Origin: Epiperipatus broadwayi
Taxonomy: Eukaryota; Onychophora; Udeonychophora; Euonychophora; Peripatidae
Direction of reading: 5' to 3'
DNA length: 64,000 bases
Assembly (NCBI GenBank): GCA_028023455.1
Contig: JAQFVV010012396.1
Location: 8,098,085-8,162,084, forward strand
This document shows, in pieces, positions 25,292 through 38,659 of this stretch; position 1 is the first letter of the stretch; every line of letters starts with the position of its first letter. A program made the translations under genes and the position numbers. The notes under the pieces are model-generated. The model worked only from the letters and a program-made list of their open reading frames with translations. It did not search any database and had not been told where the DNA came from.

Positions 25292-25610
25292 CAGGGGGTC
25301 CCCAACCCTATGCCTGTGGACACCATGGTGCCCACAGGACCATTTTATGTGTGCTCACCACTATCCAAACATGATAAAAAATTATTTATCTGATACAAAT
25401 AAATTTAATTTTTAAAATTTCTTATAAATTATTGTATTATATTGTAATCAAATGTTAAAATTTTATTTTTGAAATAAATATTTTTTTGCACATTATGTGT
25501 ATTATTAACAATATCCAACTATAAATTTATATTGAAAAAATAAATGGTGCCCACCACCTGGCCAGTATTATAGAATGTGCTCTTAAGTGCAAAAAGGTTG
25601 GAGACCGCTG
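25292..25610. mobile_element. 319-bp non-autonomous hAT-type element with 8-bp target duplication
   Basis: The ends are CAGGGGGTCCCCAACC and GGTTGGAGACCGCTG, imperfect inverted repeats of the kind known from hAT (Charlie-like) elements. Identical 8-bp flanks ACCTAAAG lie at 25284-25291 and 25611-25618, the duplication length of hAT transposases. Subterminal blocks GGTGCCCAC and ATGGTGCCCACCACC recur inside. There is no transposase frame, so movement would have depended on a transposase in trans. Confidence 0.9.
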
Positions 25611-25619
25611 ACCTAAAGT

Positions 25620-28600
25620 AAAGCCATACAATTTCATTAATCTTGAGAATAGTCTGATTACAATTTAGATATATCCTACCTCTCAAAATATCTTGGATCT
25701 TCAGAAAACCTACATGTAGAGCAACTTATTTATAAATATTCCTTATAAATAGAGATGAAGAAGCATATAATCAACTTTTAAGTTTCTATGTTGTTTTTTT
25801 AAAAAAAGAAATATTTATTTGAACCATATTTGTCATTAAGCTTAAGAAGTATGCTATTAATTAACTGGCTAATAGCCAATGGATTTAAATAACATGTATT
25901 TGAACCAAGTGTAGTAATTTAATGAACATGCATTTTATGCTTTATTATATTTTATATTATCTTATAAATATATGAAGTTTACAGTATATATAATTTATTG
26001 TGTAAAATAATTACTTGTTAACCCAGGTGTAGGGTCTGATGAGAATCAATTTAGGGAACAGTGCTTGTGGAAGGGTTTCATGATTAGTTCAGTGAATCTA
26101 TAACACATGGCTTAATCTGGTACATCTTTTTAGGGTTCTGTGCTTATACTCATGTTGTAATATTAGGTAATATTTTTATACTATCTGGTCTATGGTCAGC
26201 CGTTTTCTCAATTGTTTCCTGTTATACAATTTTATTACATTTTTTGGTTTTTAATCACATTTATAAAACAGCCTGTGCCTTTCAATTTGGTAGATTAATG
26301 AGAGTGATTTATTTCTATTTTATCGGGAGTAAGTGTTCATATTATATTAATGTTATAGGATAGTTGTTTGCAATTTTGTTGGTGGTCTATCCACAGAATA
26401 ATTGTTTGCCATTTGATCTTATTCTTCATATTGTTCTGTGCTGGTGGTTAATCCACAGAACAATCATTACCATTATTTTTGTATATTTTTTAAGTTTATT
26501 TCAGTGCTGATGGTAGTTGTTCTGATGATGGTTTAAAGAACTCATGGGGTATCTACTGCTTGTTATTCCTTGTGCGGATGAATACACCTACAGGTATATC
26601 ACTGATCCTCATTATACAAATGTATGTTTGAGTAGCATTTCTATCCATGATGATACTTACATTGTTTCACTCCTTTTAATGTTTATTGCATGTATTATGT
26701 TATCAGTCATAAAAGGGCATTTGAGTGAACTATAGTCATAATTTATTATAGGTAAAGAATGATATCCCAACTCAGTTGAATCGGAGTTTAAATTTCTTTT
26801 GATTTCATATCTCAGTATAGTCAAATTTCATAGGTTTATCAATTCCAATTGTTGTCATTGTTATTATAATTTTTATATAAATGTATTGGTTCTGGTTTTG
26901 ATGTATTGGAGGTGCCATTGTCTGAATTTGAATCTCTCTCATCCCCATAAGGATAAAAATCAATCCATTTGTAATAAATTTTAGATTGTATTATCTGAAA
27001 CTTGTGCACATATTCATGCACAGAAATAAGCACAGGTGATAGTATTTTATTTTATTTTGTTTATTTACTTACCTAATTAATGCACATTGTCCATGTAGAA
27101 CAATTAAATGTGATGTTATTTTATGTTAAAAAAATATTGTTTATATAAAATTACTTTCATATTTATTGAGTCATAAATAAATGTTAATTTGATAACCTAA
27201 CTTATTTGTACCATTGCTATTAATCACATATAGAGTCAGAAATCCAACATAGTAAATAGACCATAAATATTAGAGCACATATTGTCCCTGATGATGATGT
27301 ATACAGGGTTTACTGAATATCTAGAGAGTATTTTAGTGTTTATTCTTAGGTATTTTGTGATGTATAAGATATAATAAAATCCCATTTACCTTTTGCATCA
27401 CAGCTGCTTTGCTTTGTCAATTCTGGAGTATAACCAGAATCTATTATCTCTATTGATACTCATGACATTAATACCTGAATTAATAATAAATTTGATAGCC
27501 AGTAGAACAATTGAACCTATTTTTTTAAAAACTATAACAGATATCTATCCAGAAGAGTTTCATTGTTATTGATTTAATTTAATATTTGAGTTAATGAAGA
27601 AATAACTTAAAATTCATATTGTTTACCTTTCATTGCAGAGCATTTATCCTATATAGCATTTCTGTATTTTAAACCTGAATACATAATGAGCTATCATTTA
27701 TGATGTTATAGAGCAGATTACAATAATTACTATCCGATTTAATGACCCATATTCACCACATAATGATTGACAGTTTAAGAGATTATACCATCTTGCCTAT
27801 GGTCAGCAATTGGATCTCCAACAAATAAAATTGTAAATTAATGTCATAGAGTGTTAAGAAACGGTCATTAAAAGAATGATTATAAATCATAAATTAAGCT
27901 TTAGGAATACCATTTTGAAATTCAGTAATTAAGGAGAATTACACTAATTAAAAGAATAATACAGATTATTTAAGTAATTTGATGTACCTGCAAGTAATGC
28001 TGTGATTAGCCTTCATGGTGCACCCTGGCCATGACCAGATTGTATGGTAATAGTTTTGTATTGTATCATGAACTTAGACTGTTACAATCAGGGGTAAGGG
28101 CTTTTTGGTTAGAGTTTTTGGTTTCCCAATGTTGGGCTATTATTTGCTGATGACCGACGTTTTGGTTTCAGTATTTATATATTGGTTTTAAGATGTAATA
28201 CACTTGAAGAGTAATTAATTTAGTTCTTTTACTTTTAATAGATATGATCATATGATTGCTAGTTATTTTTCTGCTATTTAACTTATATACAGTTTGACAA
28301 ACTCATCACACCTATATTATTCCTAACTAAATTTCCTAATTTTATATGTTGACAAAAAATTGAAAATTTCACAAATCAAACCAGAAGCTCCATGTCAGAA
28401 AGTAGATGAATTCAATATAATTATTGAAGAAAATAATTAAGAGAATAAAAATAGAATAAAATAGTATTTCCTAAAAAAGTCATTAAGACATTGAGTTTCC
28501 TTTAACTCAACATTATCAATTATTCAAATAGACATTATCCAGCAAAATTATTCCACTTTTTTTTCATCTGGAATAATCTTTTTTTTTTCCTAATTCTTCA

Positions 28601-29200
28601 AAAGAAGATATCTTTTACTTATTCAAGATCAAAATGGAAAACAGAAAGCAAATCAAAACTTTATAATGCTGAATATACAATACATACTTGTAAAAAAAAA
28701 AAAAAAAACTTTGCTAAAACTAATTTCCAAAATTCAAATATCTCTTTCATTGGTCTATTTTTGAATTCCTATTAGTAAAAAAGATATGTTTTCTCCTCTT
28801 TACTCATCAACAAAATTATAGCCTTAGAAATTTTTTTGGTCTTGGAAGTGACTATAAGATGTAAAATATGGTTTCAACTAATATGTAAAATAAAATAAAA
28901 AATAATTACCTAATTGTATCTAATCAATGTGTAATCACCTTATTGTGAATAAACTATTCAATAAACATGCTTTTCATTATTTAAATACTAAAACATTATT
29001 ATTTTTCATCATTAATTTATATAAATGAAATATTTATTTTATATAGCGCTATGTTTTTATAAACTATAATATTAATAATAAGCGATTAAGCTAATTTATT
29101 TCAAATATCTTTTACATACTCATATTTTTTAATTTATTTTTTGAAAAAAGGCAGAAATTCAATGACTGAGAAGAAGGCTTTAAAATAATTGGTGAGATTA
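25620..29200. other. AT-rich region without recognised genes
   Basis: A loosely repeated block (ATCCACAGAA with GGTGGT) occurs at 26370-26530. Open frames at 26544-26735 and 26799-26984 show no known motif. A slightly GC-richer patch at 28010-28170 contains GCTGATGACCGACG but no element ends. Confidence 0.4.
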
Positions 29201-29214
29201 AAACTATGAAAAAG

Positions 29215-30540
29215 ATACAAATCTTTACTTAGCACTGTCACTCTAAATCTCTTTTCAATGCATTGCCAGCAACATATGGACTTAAATCTACCAATGGCTT
29301 TTTCTTATATGATGACAATGATATTTTAAATAAATAAAAACAATAACTTTAAGTAACTTATGAATAATGATACAAGAATTGAAATGATGACTTTTAATGA
29401 TATATCCAGCTTAGAGAAGTCAAAACAGCTTTGTAAATTTAAAAAAAAAAGACTTCACTTTCTGATGAATTGCCTGGAGAAGTTTTAAAATATTTTAGTG
29501 AAATATTACTTTCAAAAATATTACTTTTTAGGAAATATTATTCCAATTTTTAAGAATAAATGTAATAGATAAAACTGCAGTCATTATCATGGAATATCAT
29601 TATTATACGTTACAGAAAAGGTATCTCCAAAAGATGTCAAATAGGTTGATTCCAGTCATAGATGAATGTTTTTCTGAGAGTCAATATGGTTTTAGAGAAC
29701 TAAAAAGCACTGCAAGCATTATTTTTTTGCCAGATACATGCAAGAAATATTCCAGATACAAAAAAATGATTTATATATTGCTTTATTAATCAAACAGGTC
29801 TATGAAATTAGTTGATTGTTAATCAAAGTTTATGCATATTATATAGTATTTACAAGATGGAATGAGAGAAAGTATTATTACTACATGTGAAAAATCTGAA
29901 GCATTTTAAATGAAAGCTGGTATTAAACAATGATGTGGACATGTGTCAACATTGTTTTTAGTTTTTAAGGAAGTGGCCTTTGAAGTTGTTTATAGATAGT
30001 TTATGAAATAGGATCAAGATGGGTTACAAATTTAAATGTGGAATTTTAATTTTTTCTGGACTGATAATTGTGCTATTTTTGGCAATTTAAAAGTAATCTA
30101 TAGAATAACTTAATATTTCAAATGCAACATATAAAGACTTTTCTTTAGTAATTAATGTTTAAAAATTGAAATTCTTTATCAGTTGGTGACAGAAGAAAAA
30201 TCTTGAGCAACATTCATTTTGGATGGATATCAGTTTGAGGTTGTAATCCAAATTAAATATCTCGAAGAGTTTTATAAGTAGTATGGTGAATATAGATAAT
30301 GAAGCACAACACAAACTATAATGTGCTACTGTTTTTATCAAATTAAAAGATAAGATATTTTATCACAATAAAATTCCTATTGCAATTAAGTTAGTATATA
30401 TAAAGATGTTATTTTACCCAAATTATTATATAGAAGAAAGATTAGAACATCCTGTTACTGCACTATAAAGATATTGGGAAAGTTTTGTTTAAGAAAATTT
30501 CTATAAAATTTTAAAAAATATAGTGATAAGATCATAAGAC
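29215..30540 (+). pseudogene. Non-LTR retrotransposon (LINE) remnant, reverse transcriptase
   Basis: Across shifting frames the + strand retains landmarks of LINE ORF2 in order. PATYGLKSTNGFFLYDDNDI is the pre-RT region. SDELPGEVLKYFSEILLSKI corresponds to the G-x-D-x-x-P-x-E-V block. IIPIFKNKCN, then SHYHGISLLYVTEK and SNRLIPVIDECFSESQYGFR follow (the motif of LINEs that reads P-E-S-Q-x-G-F-R). DGMRESIITTCEKSEAF and MKAGIKQ come next, then VVIQIKYLEE, corresponding to the F-K-Y-L-G block, and finally IAIKLVYIKMLFYPNYYIE. Many stops and frameshifts make it non-functional. The longest intact frame is 29589-29789. The endonuclease part is not seen. The clade is not certain. Confidence 0.85.
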
Positions 30541-33100
30541 TATAACTACTTTCTTTAGTTTTCTGAATATGATGATATATAGTTCACTATTGTAATTTTT
30601 TTTTTTCAGATTGAACTTTTAAAGTAAATGAATAATGCATGGCTTCCTAAAAGGGAGTAACTTATGGTCAACAGCAAGGTTTTATGGCAGATGTAGATCG
30701 AGCAATGTAAAGATTATCTAAAAAAAAAAAAAAACACTCTAAAAATGTGCCGTATCGATTGTTTGGGAAAAAGTATGATGGAGAATAAAATACATTGAAA
30801 AACTATAATTAGACAGGGAATTTAAGTATTTCAGAAAAAAAAAAGTTTTCTATTAGAAAAAATTAAAAGTCAGCATTGCAAAATATCAATAAAGAGAAAA
30901 ATGCGACAGCATGTTCTATATGAGATTATATTTGTATTATACAGAATTATTTGTATTGTCATCACAAAACTCTTCACTAGAACAGTTTTCTCCTTGAAAT
31001 TAATTAAGAGAGATTGCTTATTTTTATTTTATGAAACCTAACATTTTTGCTTTCCCTCTTTTTCCAATAGCATCATAGAATTTCAATGCCTGTCTTAGGT
31101 AGGTAAGTAAGTAATTAATGGACACTAGATGGCATTGTTAATTTCTACTATACGGTCTTTATTTAGTCAGGATGTTAGCTATTATATTTATAATGTAATC
31201 AAAATAACCTAAATACTTCCAACTTTTACATCAAAATTTTAAATTTATAAATCAAATTTTACAAACCTTGTTTTAGTTTGTTTTATTTTATAGTTCAAGT
31301 TTTTGAAATTATTGATGTAATAATTTATTTTTATTTTTATATGCATTATCCTAACAAAAAGTTTTGTTTTCATTTACCATATGAATTAAATTTTACTTTA
31401 CATAAACTAGATTTATTATTTAAGCTTTCCATTCATTAAAAAAAATAATTATATTAGACAATCAATATAATTATTGCTTTTTATAAAGTTCAAGAATATG
31501 TACACTGATGGTTTTCTATATCAGTCATAATGCAAATTAGGATCATGTTATAACAATAAATAAAATTGAGCTTGCTATTGTTTTCATTTTTATCATTTTA
31601 TTTAACTTTAAAATTTTGTAACAAATTTTCCAAGGTTAATATTTCAATTACTACAGTCAACAAAATTATTTAGCATGCCAAAAGTTACATCTGGAATTTT
31701 TTATTTCACACATTTTTAGTTACTTGTACTTTTCATTTACCTACTCTGATCTCATCACCAACCAACCTCAATAAAATTTCTTTCCTAGTTTTTTAATATG
31801 GTTTTTTAAATTGTTAATTGTAGTGATTTTGCAACATTCTATAAGTGTCTGCTTGATAAACATATTATTTAATATTACATTTATTTACTTCTGGAAATTA
31901 AAAAAACTTCTTTTAGCTCAATGTTGCAAGTTAAAAAAATCCCAAGATTCTTAATTTCACTTAACAATGACCATCAAAATTTATTAAGTGTTATACTTTA
32001 AAATTGACTTTTAGGTTTTAGTCAACTGTGTGAAAAAAAGATGGGAGATCTATCTTACTTATTTGGCAAGTGTCCTTACTTTAAAAATCTAGAAACACGT
32101 GTTTTTAAGGTTCTCCTTATTTAAAGTAATTCACATTGTTCAAAAGAATTAAATAGTTTAATCCACATAACATTATAGTCCTCATTCATGTATTAAAAAC
32201 AATGTGAATTATGCATTGCTGATTAATTTTTGATAATAGAAATCACAGGCAAATGGTGAATTGGATTTCTAAATAGCCACCTATACAGGAATGAAATCCT
32301 AAACAATCATCTACCCATGGAAGATCAATTAAGAAGACATTACTAACCAAAATTTCTAATTGATGGAAATTGGAGAATATGATTTATTCAGATTGTCTGG
32401 TCATCACTTTGCATTTTGTAGCCCTTTCAATAGTATGAACATTGTTTTGATGATGCCCTCAAAATATATCAATTAAGGATTGTCTTACATGCTCATTATA
32501 CTTCAAGATTTTGAAACAATGGTCAAGATTTTAGCATCTCAGATATTGATTCAGTATTAATTGTTAAATACCTAATTATTTATCATAAAAATAAAGATCC
32601 CATTGTAATATGGGTTTTCTAAATAAGCATTAGTTTTTAAAAAATTTGTTACATGTTCCAGTATTAAAATGATCCACTAGTAATAAAAAAGTACAATTAC
32701 TAATCAGTGACATAGCTATCATAAGGTAAACAAAAATAATAAATGGGCACTTTAGTTATATATATTCAAACAATTACTAAAATATATGCTACAAGTATTA
32801 AAAAGGTCTTTTTTTTTTAATTTTGCAGAGGAACCCCAAAATTCTAGCTTCTCCACTGACTACAGAATAATATGATTTTCACCATTTAATGAAGGCAACA
32901 AGACCTTCTAATTTTTAATCAGTCACTTTTTAAACTTCAACTTTTTGAATTACATATAAATGTAATATGTAAACATAACATTCACACATACATGCACATA
33001 TAATTAACAGTTGTATTAAATAAGTTTAAAATAGGTAATTGCAATGATTAAACCACTAAACATCACATGATCACCATTTCTTATGCTTGCTCATAACTGT
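30541..33100. other. AT-rich region without recognised features
   Basis: No open frame, RNA gene or repeat with clear ends was recognised. Confidence 0.4.
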
Positions 33101-33642
33101 TATTAAAACAGGAAAAATTCTCCATACAGTAGTGTCACTCAGTGAAACTAGAGTAATCAATGGATGCCAGAAGGCTTGTGCATAAAATCCCTATCTAGTG
33201 CCTACTCATCCAATATCCCCAGACTAGTTTCTAGCTTGTGGCTTTCATCAGTGAGGAGCCTTGGATCTGAGGTTTAACACCAACCCTGCCTAATAAGATA
33301 ATGGTGACAGCTACAGTTATTAAAGAATCAAAGACACAAAATGTATGGATAATGAACTGAGTTCAGACCTATATGACTATATAAGCTAATGAGCTTGGAT
33401 TCAAAATATTATTGTGTTTTCATGATTTTGTAGTTAAATAGAGATAAAAGGTGGCTTAGATCCTAATATCTATGTGCAGTGCTCTCAGATCCAAGGCTCC
33501 TCACTGATGAAAGCCAGTCTGGGGATATTGAATGAGTAGGCCCTAGACAGAGATTTTATGCACAAGTCTTCTGGCATCTATTGATTACTCTAGCTTGCAC
33601 TGAGTGGCACTACTATGTGGAGAGTTTTGCTTGTTTTAATAA
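33101..33642. repeat. ~540-bp foldback element related to family B
   Basis: The left arm 33101-33275 and the right arm 33486-33642 are inverted copies, with matches such as CTCAGTGAAACTAGAGTAAT with ATTACTCTAGCTTGCACTGAG, and AATATCCCCAGACT with AGTCTGGGGATATT. The centre contains ACTGAGTTCAGACCTATATG, which resembles the centre of the element at 17894-18316. I therefore place them in one broad family. Confidence 0.7.
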
Positions 33643-34145
33643 ATGCAATGATAATAACTTTTTTCTTAACTTTAGCACCTTCATTATAAACTAACCACTT
33701 TATTTCCAAAGATGTTTGTTTTACATAATCAGATAAAAACAATCGGAAAATAAGTAAACCATAATTTTTTTATGTTTGTGTTATATATACATATCGTTTA
33801 CAGATCTAGAACTGAGAATTTTATTATTAAACATATAATTATTTATTGAATTATTAGAAAATTCTTGTTTTTTTTTATGTGATTATATATAAAATTAGTT
33901 CAGTAATTGTTGAAATTTATTCAATAAAAAATTATTGGATGTCTAACCTTAATATAAAAAGCCCGGGGACTTCTCTGCACCCTCTTAGTTTAACATAAAT
34001 CAAAGCTCGCATCAAACAAGTCTCCAAGTTCATAAAAAGATAGTTTTATCTAATGTATAAAAAGAGGATGGGAAAAAATATTTTAGGTTTAATAGTAATT
34101 GTCTTTCAATAAGTATATATATAATATTTAAATACAACTATATTG

Positions 34146-35335
34146 TCTATACTGAAAATATAATTAGAAGGGATTTGAACTCAGATATTCAAGCTTTTCA
34201 TAGATATCTACTTCATCTTAAAAAAACGATATACATGACCACATAATGTGAAAAAGATAAATGATCACCAATATACATATTTCATGCTAAACCAGCATTC
34301 ATCAATTGATATATATCATTATCTCCCACACATATATAAAATCAGTGCTCAGTTTATATTAGCTTCAAACTTTAATGACAGGGTTCAATTTTCTTCACCT
34401 TCCAACTCTTCAGCCATCCATATCATTGAAAATATGGTTATGGCAAGCTCAAATCTCTAATAGATGCCAATCTTACTGTCATACCCATGCTAACTTTAAG
34501 TCACTCTGACCCATCATGCATTGGACCATGATATGTCCATTTAAATACATAGAAGAGGGATGTCCAGAATATAGGCTGAATATGTAATATTTAAATCCAC
34601 TTAGCAATAAGGTGGATGTCTGAATAATTGGAGGGTGGAGAACATTAAAGCCTGTCCATTAAAGTTTAAAGTTTTGCTATCTTAATATAAACTGAGCATT
34701 AATTATATATGTGTGGGGGAGATGATGATCTGGATCAACTGATGAGTGCTGGTTCAGCAAGAAATATATATATTGGAGAGCATTTATCTTTTTCTCATGT
34801 AGGTGGTCATGTGTATCAGTTGTATAAGATGGAGTGGATAGCTGTAGTCACTTGAAAGTCTAAGTTCAAGTCTCTTCTAATTACATTAAGTTTAGTATAG
34901 AGCATATACTTATATTTAAATATTACATATTCAGTCTGTATTCTCCCAACCTTTTCTATGTATTTAAATGAACATCTTAAGGTTCTACATATGAAGGGTC
35001 AGAGTGACTTGAAGTCAACATGGGTATAACAATAAATTGGCATCAACAAGACCTTTGAGTGTACCATTATCAGATTTTCAATGATATGGATGGCTGAAGA
35101 GTTGGAGGGTGAAGAAGACTGAAGACTTCCCATTAAAATTTGAAGATTTTATTAATATAAACTGAGCACTCATTATACATATGTGGAAGATGATGATCTG
35201 GACCAACTGAATATGTATATTGGAGATCATTTATCTTTTTTCACATGTATATGGTCATGTGTATCAGTTGTTTAAGATGGAGTGGATAGTGGTAGGGAGT
35301 TTGAAAATCTGATTTCAAATCTCTTCTAAACATGT
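34146..35335. repeat. Nested foldback cluster of tRNA-like family C
   Basis: Three arms are visible: an inverted one (about 34146-34612) and two direct ones (about 34613-34910 and 34911-35335). All carry CATGTGTATCAGTTGT or its complement, AAGATGGAGTGGATAG and a B-box-like AGTTCAAGTCTC. Arms 1 and 3 also share AAGTCACTCTGACCC and its complement. The frame at 34248-34460 falls in arm 1 and encodes nothing recognisable. It sits about 350 bp left of the numt. Confidence 0.65.
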
Positions 35336-35689
35336 GTGTGCATTGTAAGCTTGAATCTTAAACTTTTGCAAAAAATTGTTCTGAAAAACAATAAAGAAAA
35401 TTATTTAAAAATATATATCATATTATTACAAGTTTTTGGATTACTTATTGATAATTTAAAAAGTTTATATAAAATAGAAAATAAAAATAATAAAGTATAA
35501 GGGTGATAATATATTTTATAAAAAAAAAAAAAAAACAATAATAAACTGCAACCTGTAAATTTAAATTTTAATGATTTTTGTTTGAAAAAAGTTATTAAAT
35601 TAATTAAAAGTATTTCTGTAGTTAATTGTTATTTATAAAATATATTATCATCATTATACTTTATTATTTTTATTACAATAATTATTCTG

Positions 35690-36690
35690 ATTTACACCGA
35701 TTTGAACTCAGGTCATGTAAAAATTTAATAGTCAAACAGACTAATTTATATAACAATTACATCATATAATACTTTAAATCCAACATCAAGATCATAATCT
35801 TCTTTGTCAATAAGAACTCTTAAAAAAGTATGTTGTTATCCCTATAGTAACTTACTCTATTATGATTAATAATAAATCCAAATTTATCAAAAAAAAATTT
35901 TTAAAGAAATTTTATTCTCGTTTCCCCAACAAAATAATTATATAAAGCTATAATAATAGAGTCTTCTCGTTCCTCAATTTCATTTTAGTTTCTTCACTAA
36001 AAAAATATTTTTAATATTTAATTTTAAGAAAGAATTGCCCCATTTATCCATTCATACCAGTCTTAATTTATAAGGCATGATTATGCTATCTTTGCATAGT
36101 CATAAATACTATGGCCATTTAATCCTCATTGAGCAGACATCACCTTTTATATATTCAAAAAGCTATGTTTTTGATAAACAGATGAAACAATTTTTGCCAA
36201 ATTTCTAAAATCAATTTATTCAAATTTACATTATTCCTATTTCACTTTAAATTTAACTTACTTAATCTTTTTATATTTACATATAAATATACATACAAAT
36301 ATTATTGCTAAACCAATAACATATCAATAAATACTATTAAATTACCTATAGTAATATTAAAAGAACTATATATTCTAAATTTCGTCAGCAATTCACTGCA
36401 AAATTTTTATTTAATCATTTTTGCAACAACTTTTTAATAAAAACTTAAATCAATTTTCTTAAAAGAGAAATTAATTTAATTTTAATCATAAATCCATTAC
36501 GCAAAAAGTATAAAATATTACTTCTCCAATTTTAATTATTCCTTTCCAATTTTCATAAACATTATTTTTTTTAATTTAATTACTATATACTTTTATCTCA
36601 ATTAAAAATTTATTGCCTTAACTTCTTTTATAATCTTTTATTTATGTAAACAAATTAATAATTTAAACTTTTCATAAAACCTTTTTTAAA
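35690..36690 (-). pseudogene. rrnL: numt: mitochondrial large-subunit rRNA (rrnL) fragment
   Basis: The minus strand carries the conserved 3' half of mitochondrial 16S rRNA. ACATGACCTGAGTTCAAATC (35700-35718) is the region of the standard 16Sbr primer. AAGTTACTATAGGGATAAC lies near 35840, and GAGAAGACTCTAT follows. TAAATGGCCATAGTA and GACTATGCAAAGATAGCATA lie at about 36083-36120. CTGTTTATCAAAAACAT (about 36164-36182) is the 16Sar region. Upstream, ACTTTTTGCGTAATGG (near 36490) fits the conserved TTTTGxATxATGG site. The spacing fits a largely colinear gene. Base changes at normally invariant sites suggest it is a nuclear copy. The boundary towards rrnS is uncertain (36560-36740). Confidence 0.85.
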
Positions 36691-36739
36691 AACATTTTTT
36701 ATTAACCAAAACATTAGTAATAAATTACTTTTAATTAAA

Positions 36740-37215
36740 AAAACAGGCAAAATTCGTCAGCAGCAGCCGTTATGCGTTATTATACATTAATTTACATTGA
36801 ATAAATAAAAATTTAATCATATCTTCTTTAAAAATGAAATTTCTAACACAAATAATCTTATAATTCTTCCTAGCTTAGATAAAAACCAGGATTAGATACT
36901 AAATTAATATAATATTTTAAAGAAAAACAAACAAAATAAATTTGATAGTATTAACTTTTACAAAGAAATTTGTTTCTTAATCGACAACCCACGTAATATG
37001 TTACTCAATACTTATTTGTATACCGCTGTATACGAAATTATTTTAAATAAATTTCATAATAGATAAACCTTCTAAATCAGTCCAAGATGCAAATTTATTA
37101 AGACAAAATGAATTACCTTAATTTATTTTTACATATAATAGTTGAAAAACTATTAATAATAGAATTTGTTAGTAAAATTTAATCATGTTCAATTGAAAAT
37201 TAACATTAATATGTA
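36740..37215 (+). pseudogene. rrnS: numt: mitochondrial small-subunit rRNA (rrnS) fragment
   Basis: The + strand carries GTCAGCAGCAGCCGTTA (from 36756), the 530-loop region. AAAACCAGGATTAGATACT (about 36882-36900) is the 12Sai primer region. CCAAGATGCAAAT corresponds to the CAAGGTGCAGC site, GAATTTGTTAGTAAAATTTA follows, and it ends near ATATGTACA, just before the universal ATCGCCC block, which is missing. The order is colinear on the + strand, opposite to the neighbouring rrnL. The 5' part of the gene is short or absent. In most arthropod mitochondria both rRNA genes lie on one strand in the order rrnS-trnV-rrnL, so this junction is rearranged. Confidence 0.85.
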
Positions 37216-37270
37216 CAGTATGGAAATTAGATTTAAATATTATAAATTAAATTTAGAATTTAATAAATAT

Positions 37271-37512
37271 ATGATTTTCATATATTCAATTACAATATTG
37301 ACTAGATTATTATTTTTTTACATCAACCATCTTATTACTATAGAAATTTCCATTATTATTTAAGTAATACCCATTTCAATCTTAATTGGAATAAATTCAC
37401 AAAATTTCTGATACAGATATATTATTATTCTAATCTACTTAGGAAGATTTCTAATTTTATTTTTATACTTTACAAGCCTAACTAGTAATGAAAAAACCTT
37501 TTTTAAACCACC
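37271..37512 (+). pseudogene. nad6: numt: nad6 (NADH dehydrogenase subunit 6) fragment
   Basis: Read in the invertebrate mitochondrial code (TGA Trp, AGA Ser, ATA Met), the frame from ATG 37271 gives MIFMYSMTMLTSLLFF, then ILIGMNSQNFWYSYI, LIYLGSFLILFLYF and TSLTSNEKTFF. This matches the N-x-F-W-x-S-Y-I-x-x-L-x-x-L-G-G-x-x-x-L-F-x-Y-x-T-S-L-x-S-N-E core of arthropod ND6. An in-frame TAA at 37361-37363 and several standard-code stops show it is not functional. It begins about 55 bp after the rrnS fragment on the same strand. The mitochondrial similarity fades after about 37512, where the WCxxCTF-family repeat begins. Confidence 0.8.
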
Positions 37513-37839
37513 CTGATCATTTAAACTTTCAATCCATTCAAATGTGCACCATGATTCAATTCTCACAATGCTTAAAATCAACAACCAGCAATTACTCCAT
37601 AAGTTCAAAAAATGGTCCCTTGAGCCAAAGTACTTTTGACTTCTTACAAAGATTAAACCTCCATATCCTGTCCACTTCATATTTTTTGAAACACTAATGG
37701 TTGAACACCAATGTTGAATCTTTTTGCTCCCTATGTCACAGGGCAGAGGAAACATAGTAACATCTATTCAGCCACTAATTCATCACTGGACAGAATTGGT
37801 TATAACATAACAAGAGTCTATAAACAATTCAACCTCACC

Positions 37840-38046
37840 ATTCCAGACAATCATTGCTGCATATCATAAAAACTCTGGCCCATCAATCCACACATCCACA
37901 TTCATGCTCTATGCATGTTGGTGCACTCATTGTACTTTCACCTTAGGAAACAACACAAGGCCTCATTCATCAACATCTAATAATAAACTGCTAAATTTAA
38001 GAGGCAGAGAGAAAAAAATTGTGCATCCTGCCATTTTGCTGCTGCC
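37840..38046 (+). pseudogene. Unidentified protein segment, copy C of the WCxxCTF family
   Basis: The frame gives IIAAYHKNSGPSIHTSTF, then MLYACWCTHCTFTLGNNTR, PHSSTSNNKLLNLRGREKK and IVHPAILLL. It aligns gap-free over about 45 residues with copy A (12362-12586), sharing K-x-S-x-P, H, F-x-L-Y, W-C-T-x-C-T-F, L-G-N-x-T-R-x-H-S, NK and G-R/R-D-x-K-I. The surrounding 37530-38350 is visibly less AT-rich than its neighbours, so the parent element may cover about 0.8 kb. The open frame at 37435-37755 on the minus strand is probably a shadow of this element. Confidence 0.5.
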
Positions 38047-38659
38047 TGGTCTCTTGTAACACAGCAATCAAATCTCTAATTGGCCACCATACTCACACCA
38101 ATCCATGTCATCAACAATAGGCTCCCAAAAAGATGTGCCATTAACCAGAAACTCAATTACAGATAAAAAAATTTATCTCATTACATACTATTGATCTCAA
38201 AGACCACAACAAGATAAACACCAAAGAGCATATTAAAATCAGCAACACAACAATTATATTACTGATCACCATCTAACAGTGATAACATAAGGCATTTGAA
38301 ACCTGGGATTACATTAACTATCACTCACAAATAACTATCAAATAAAATGAACACTAAATGTCACTCAAGAATTGAAAAAAATATATAATGTATACATATA
38401 TCTCTGCACTTCCCCCTCAAAAGTTAATCAAAGGTAATTATATAAAACATATCCAAATGGAAATTAGCAAATGAATATTGTAGCCTTCATTCCTGTTCCA
38501 CCATGTAAAATTTCTAAAAAAATATCTCAAAACAACCATAACACTGGATGCCTCCCCCCATTTCCTCTATGTATGCACCCTTATTTTCTCTTTCACTTGC
38601 AATGTAAACATATGTATGTGGAGGACTCATAGTAAATGTAATTTAGTCATTAATAAAAT

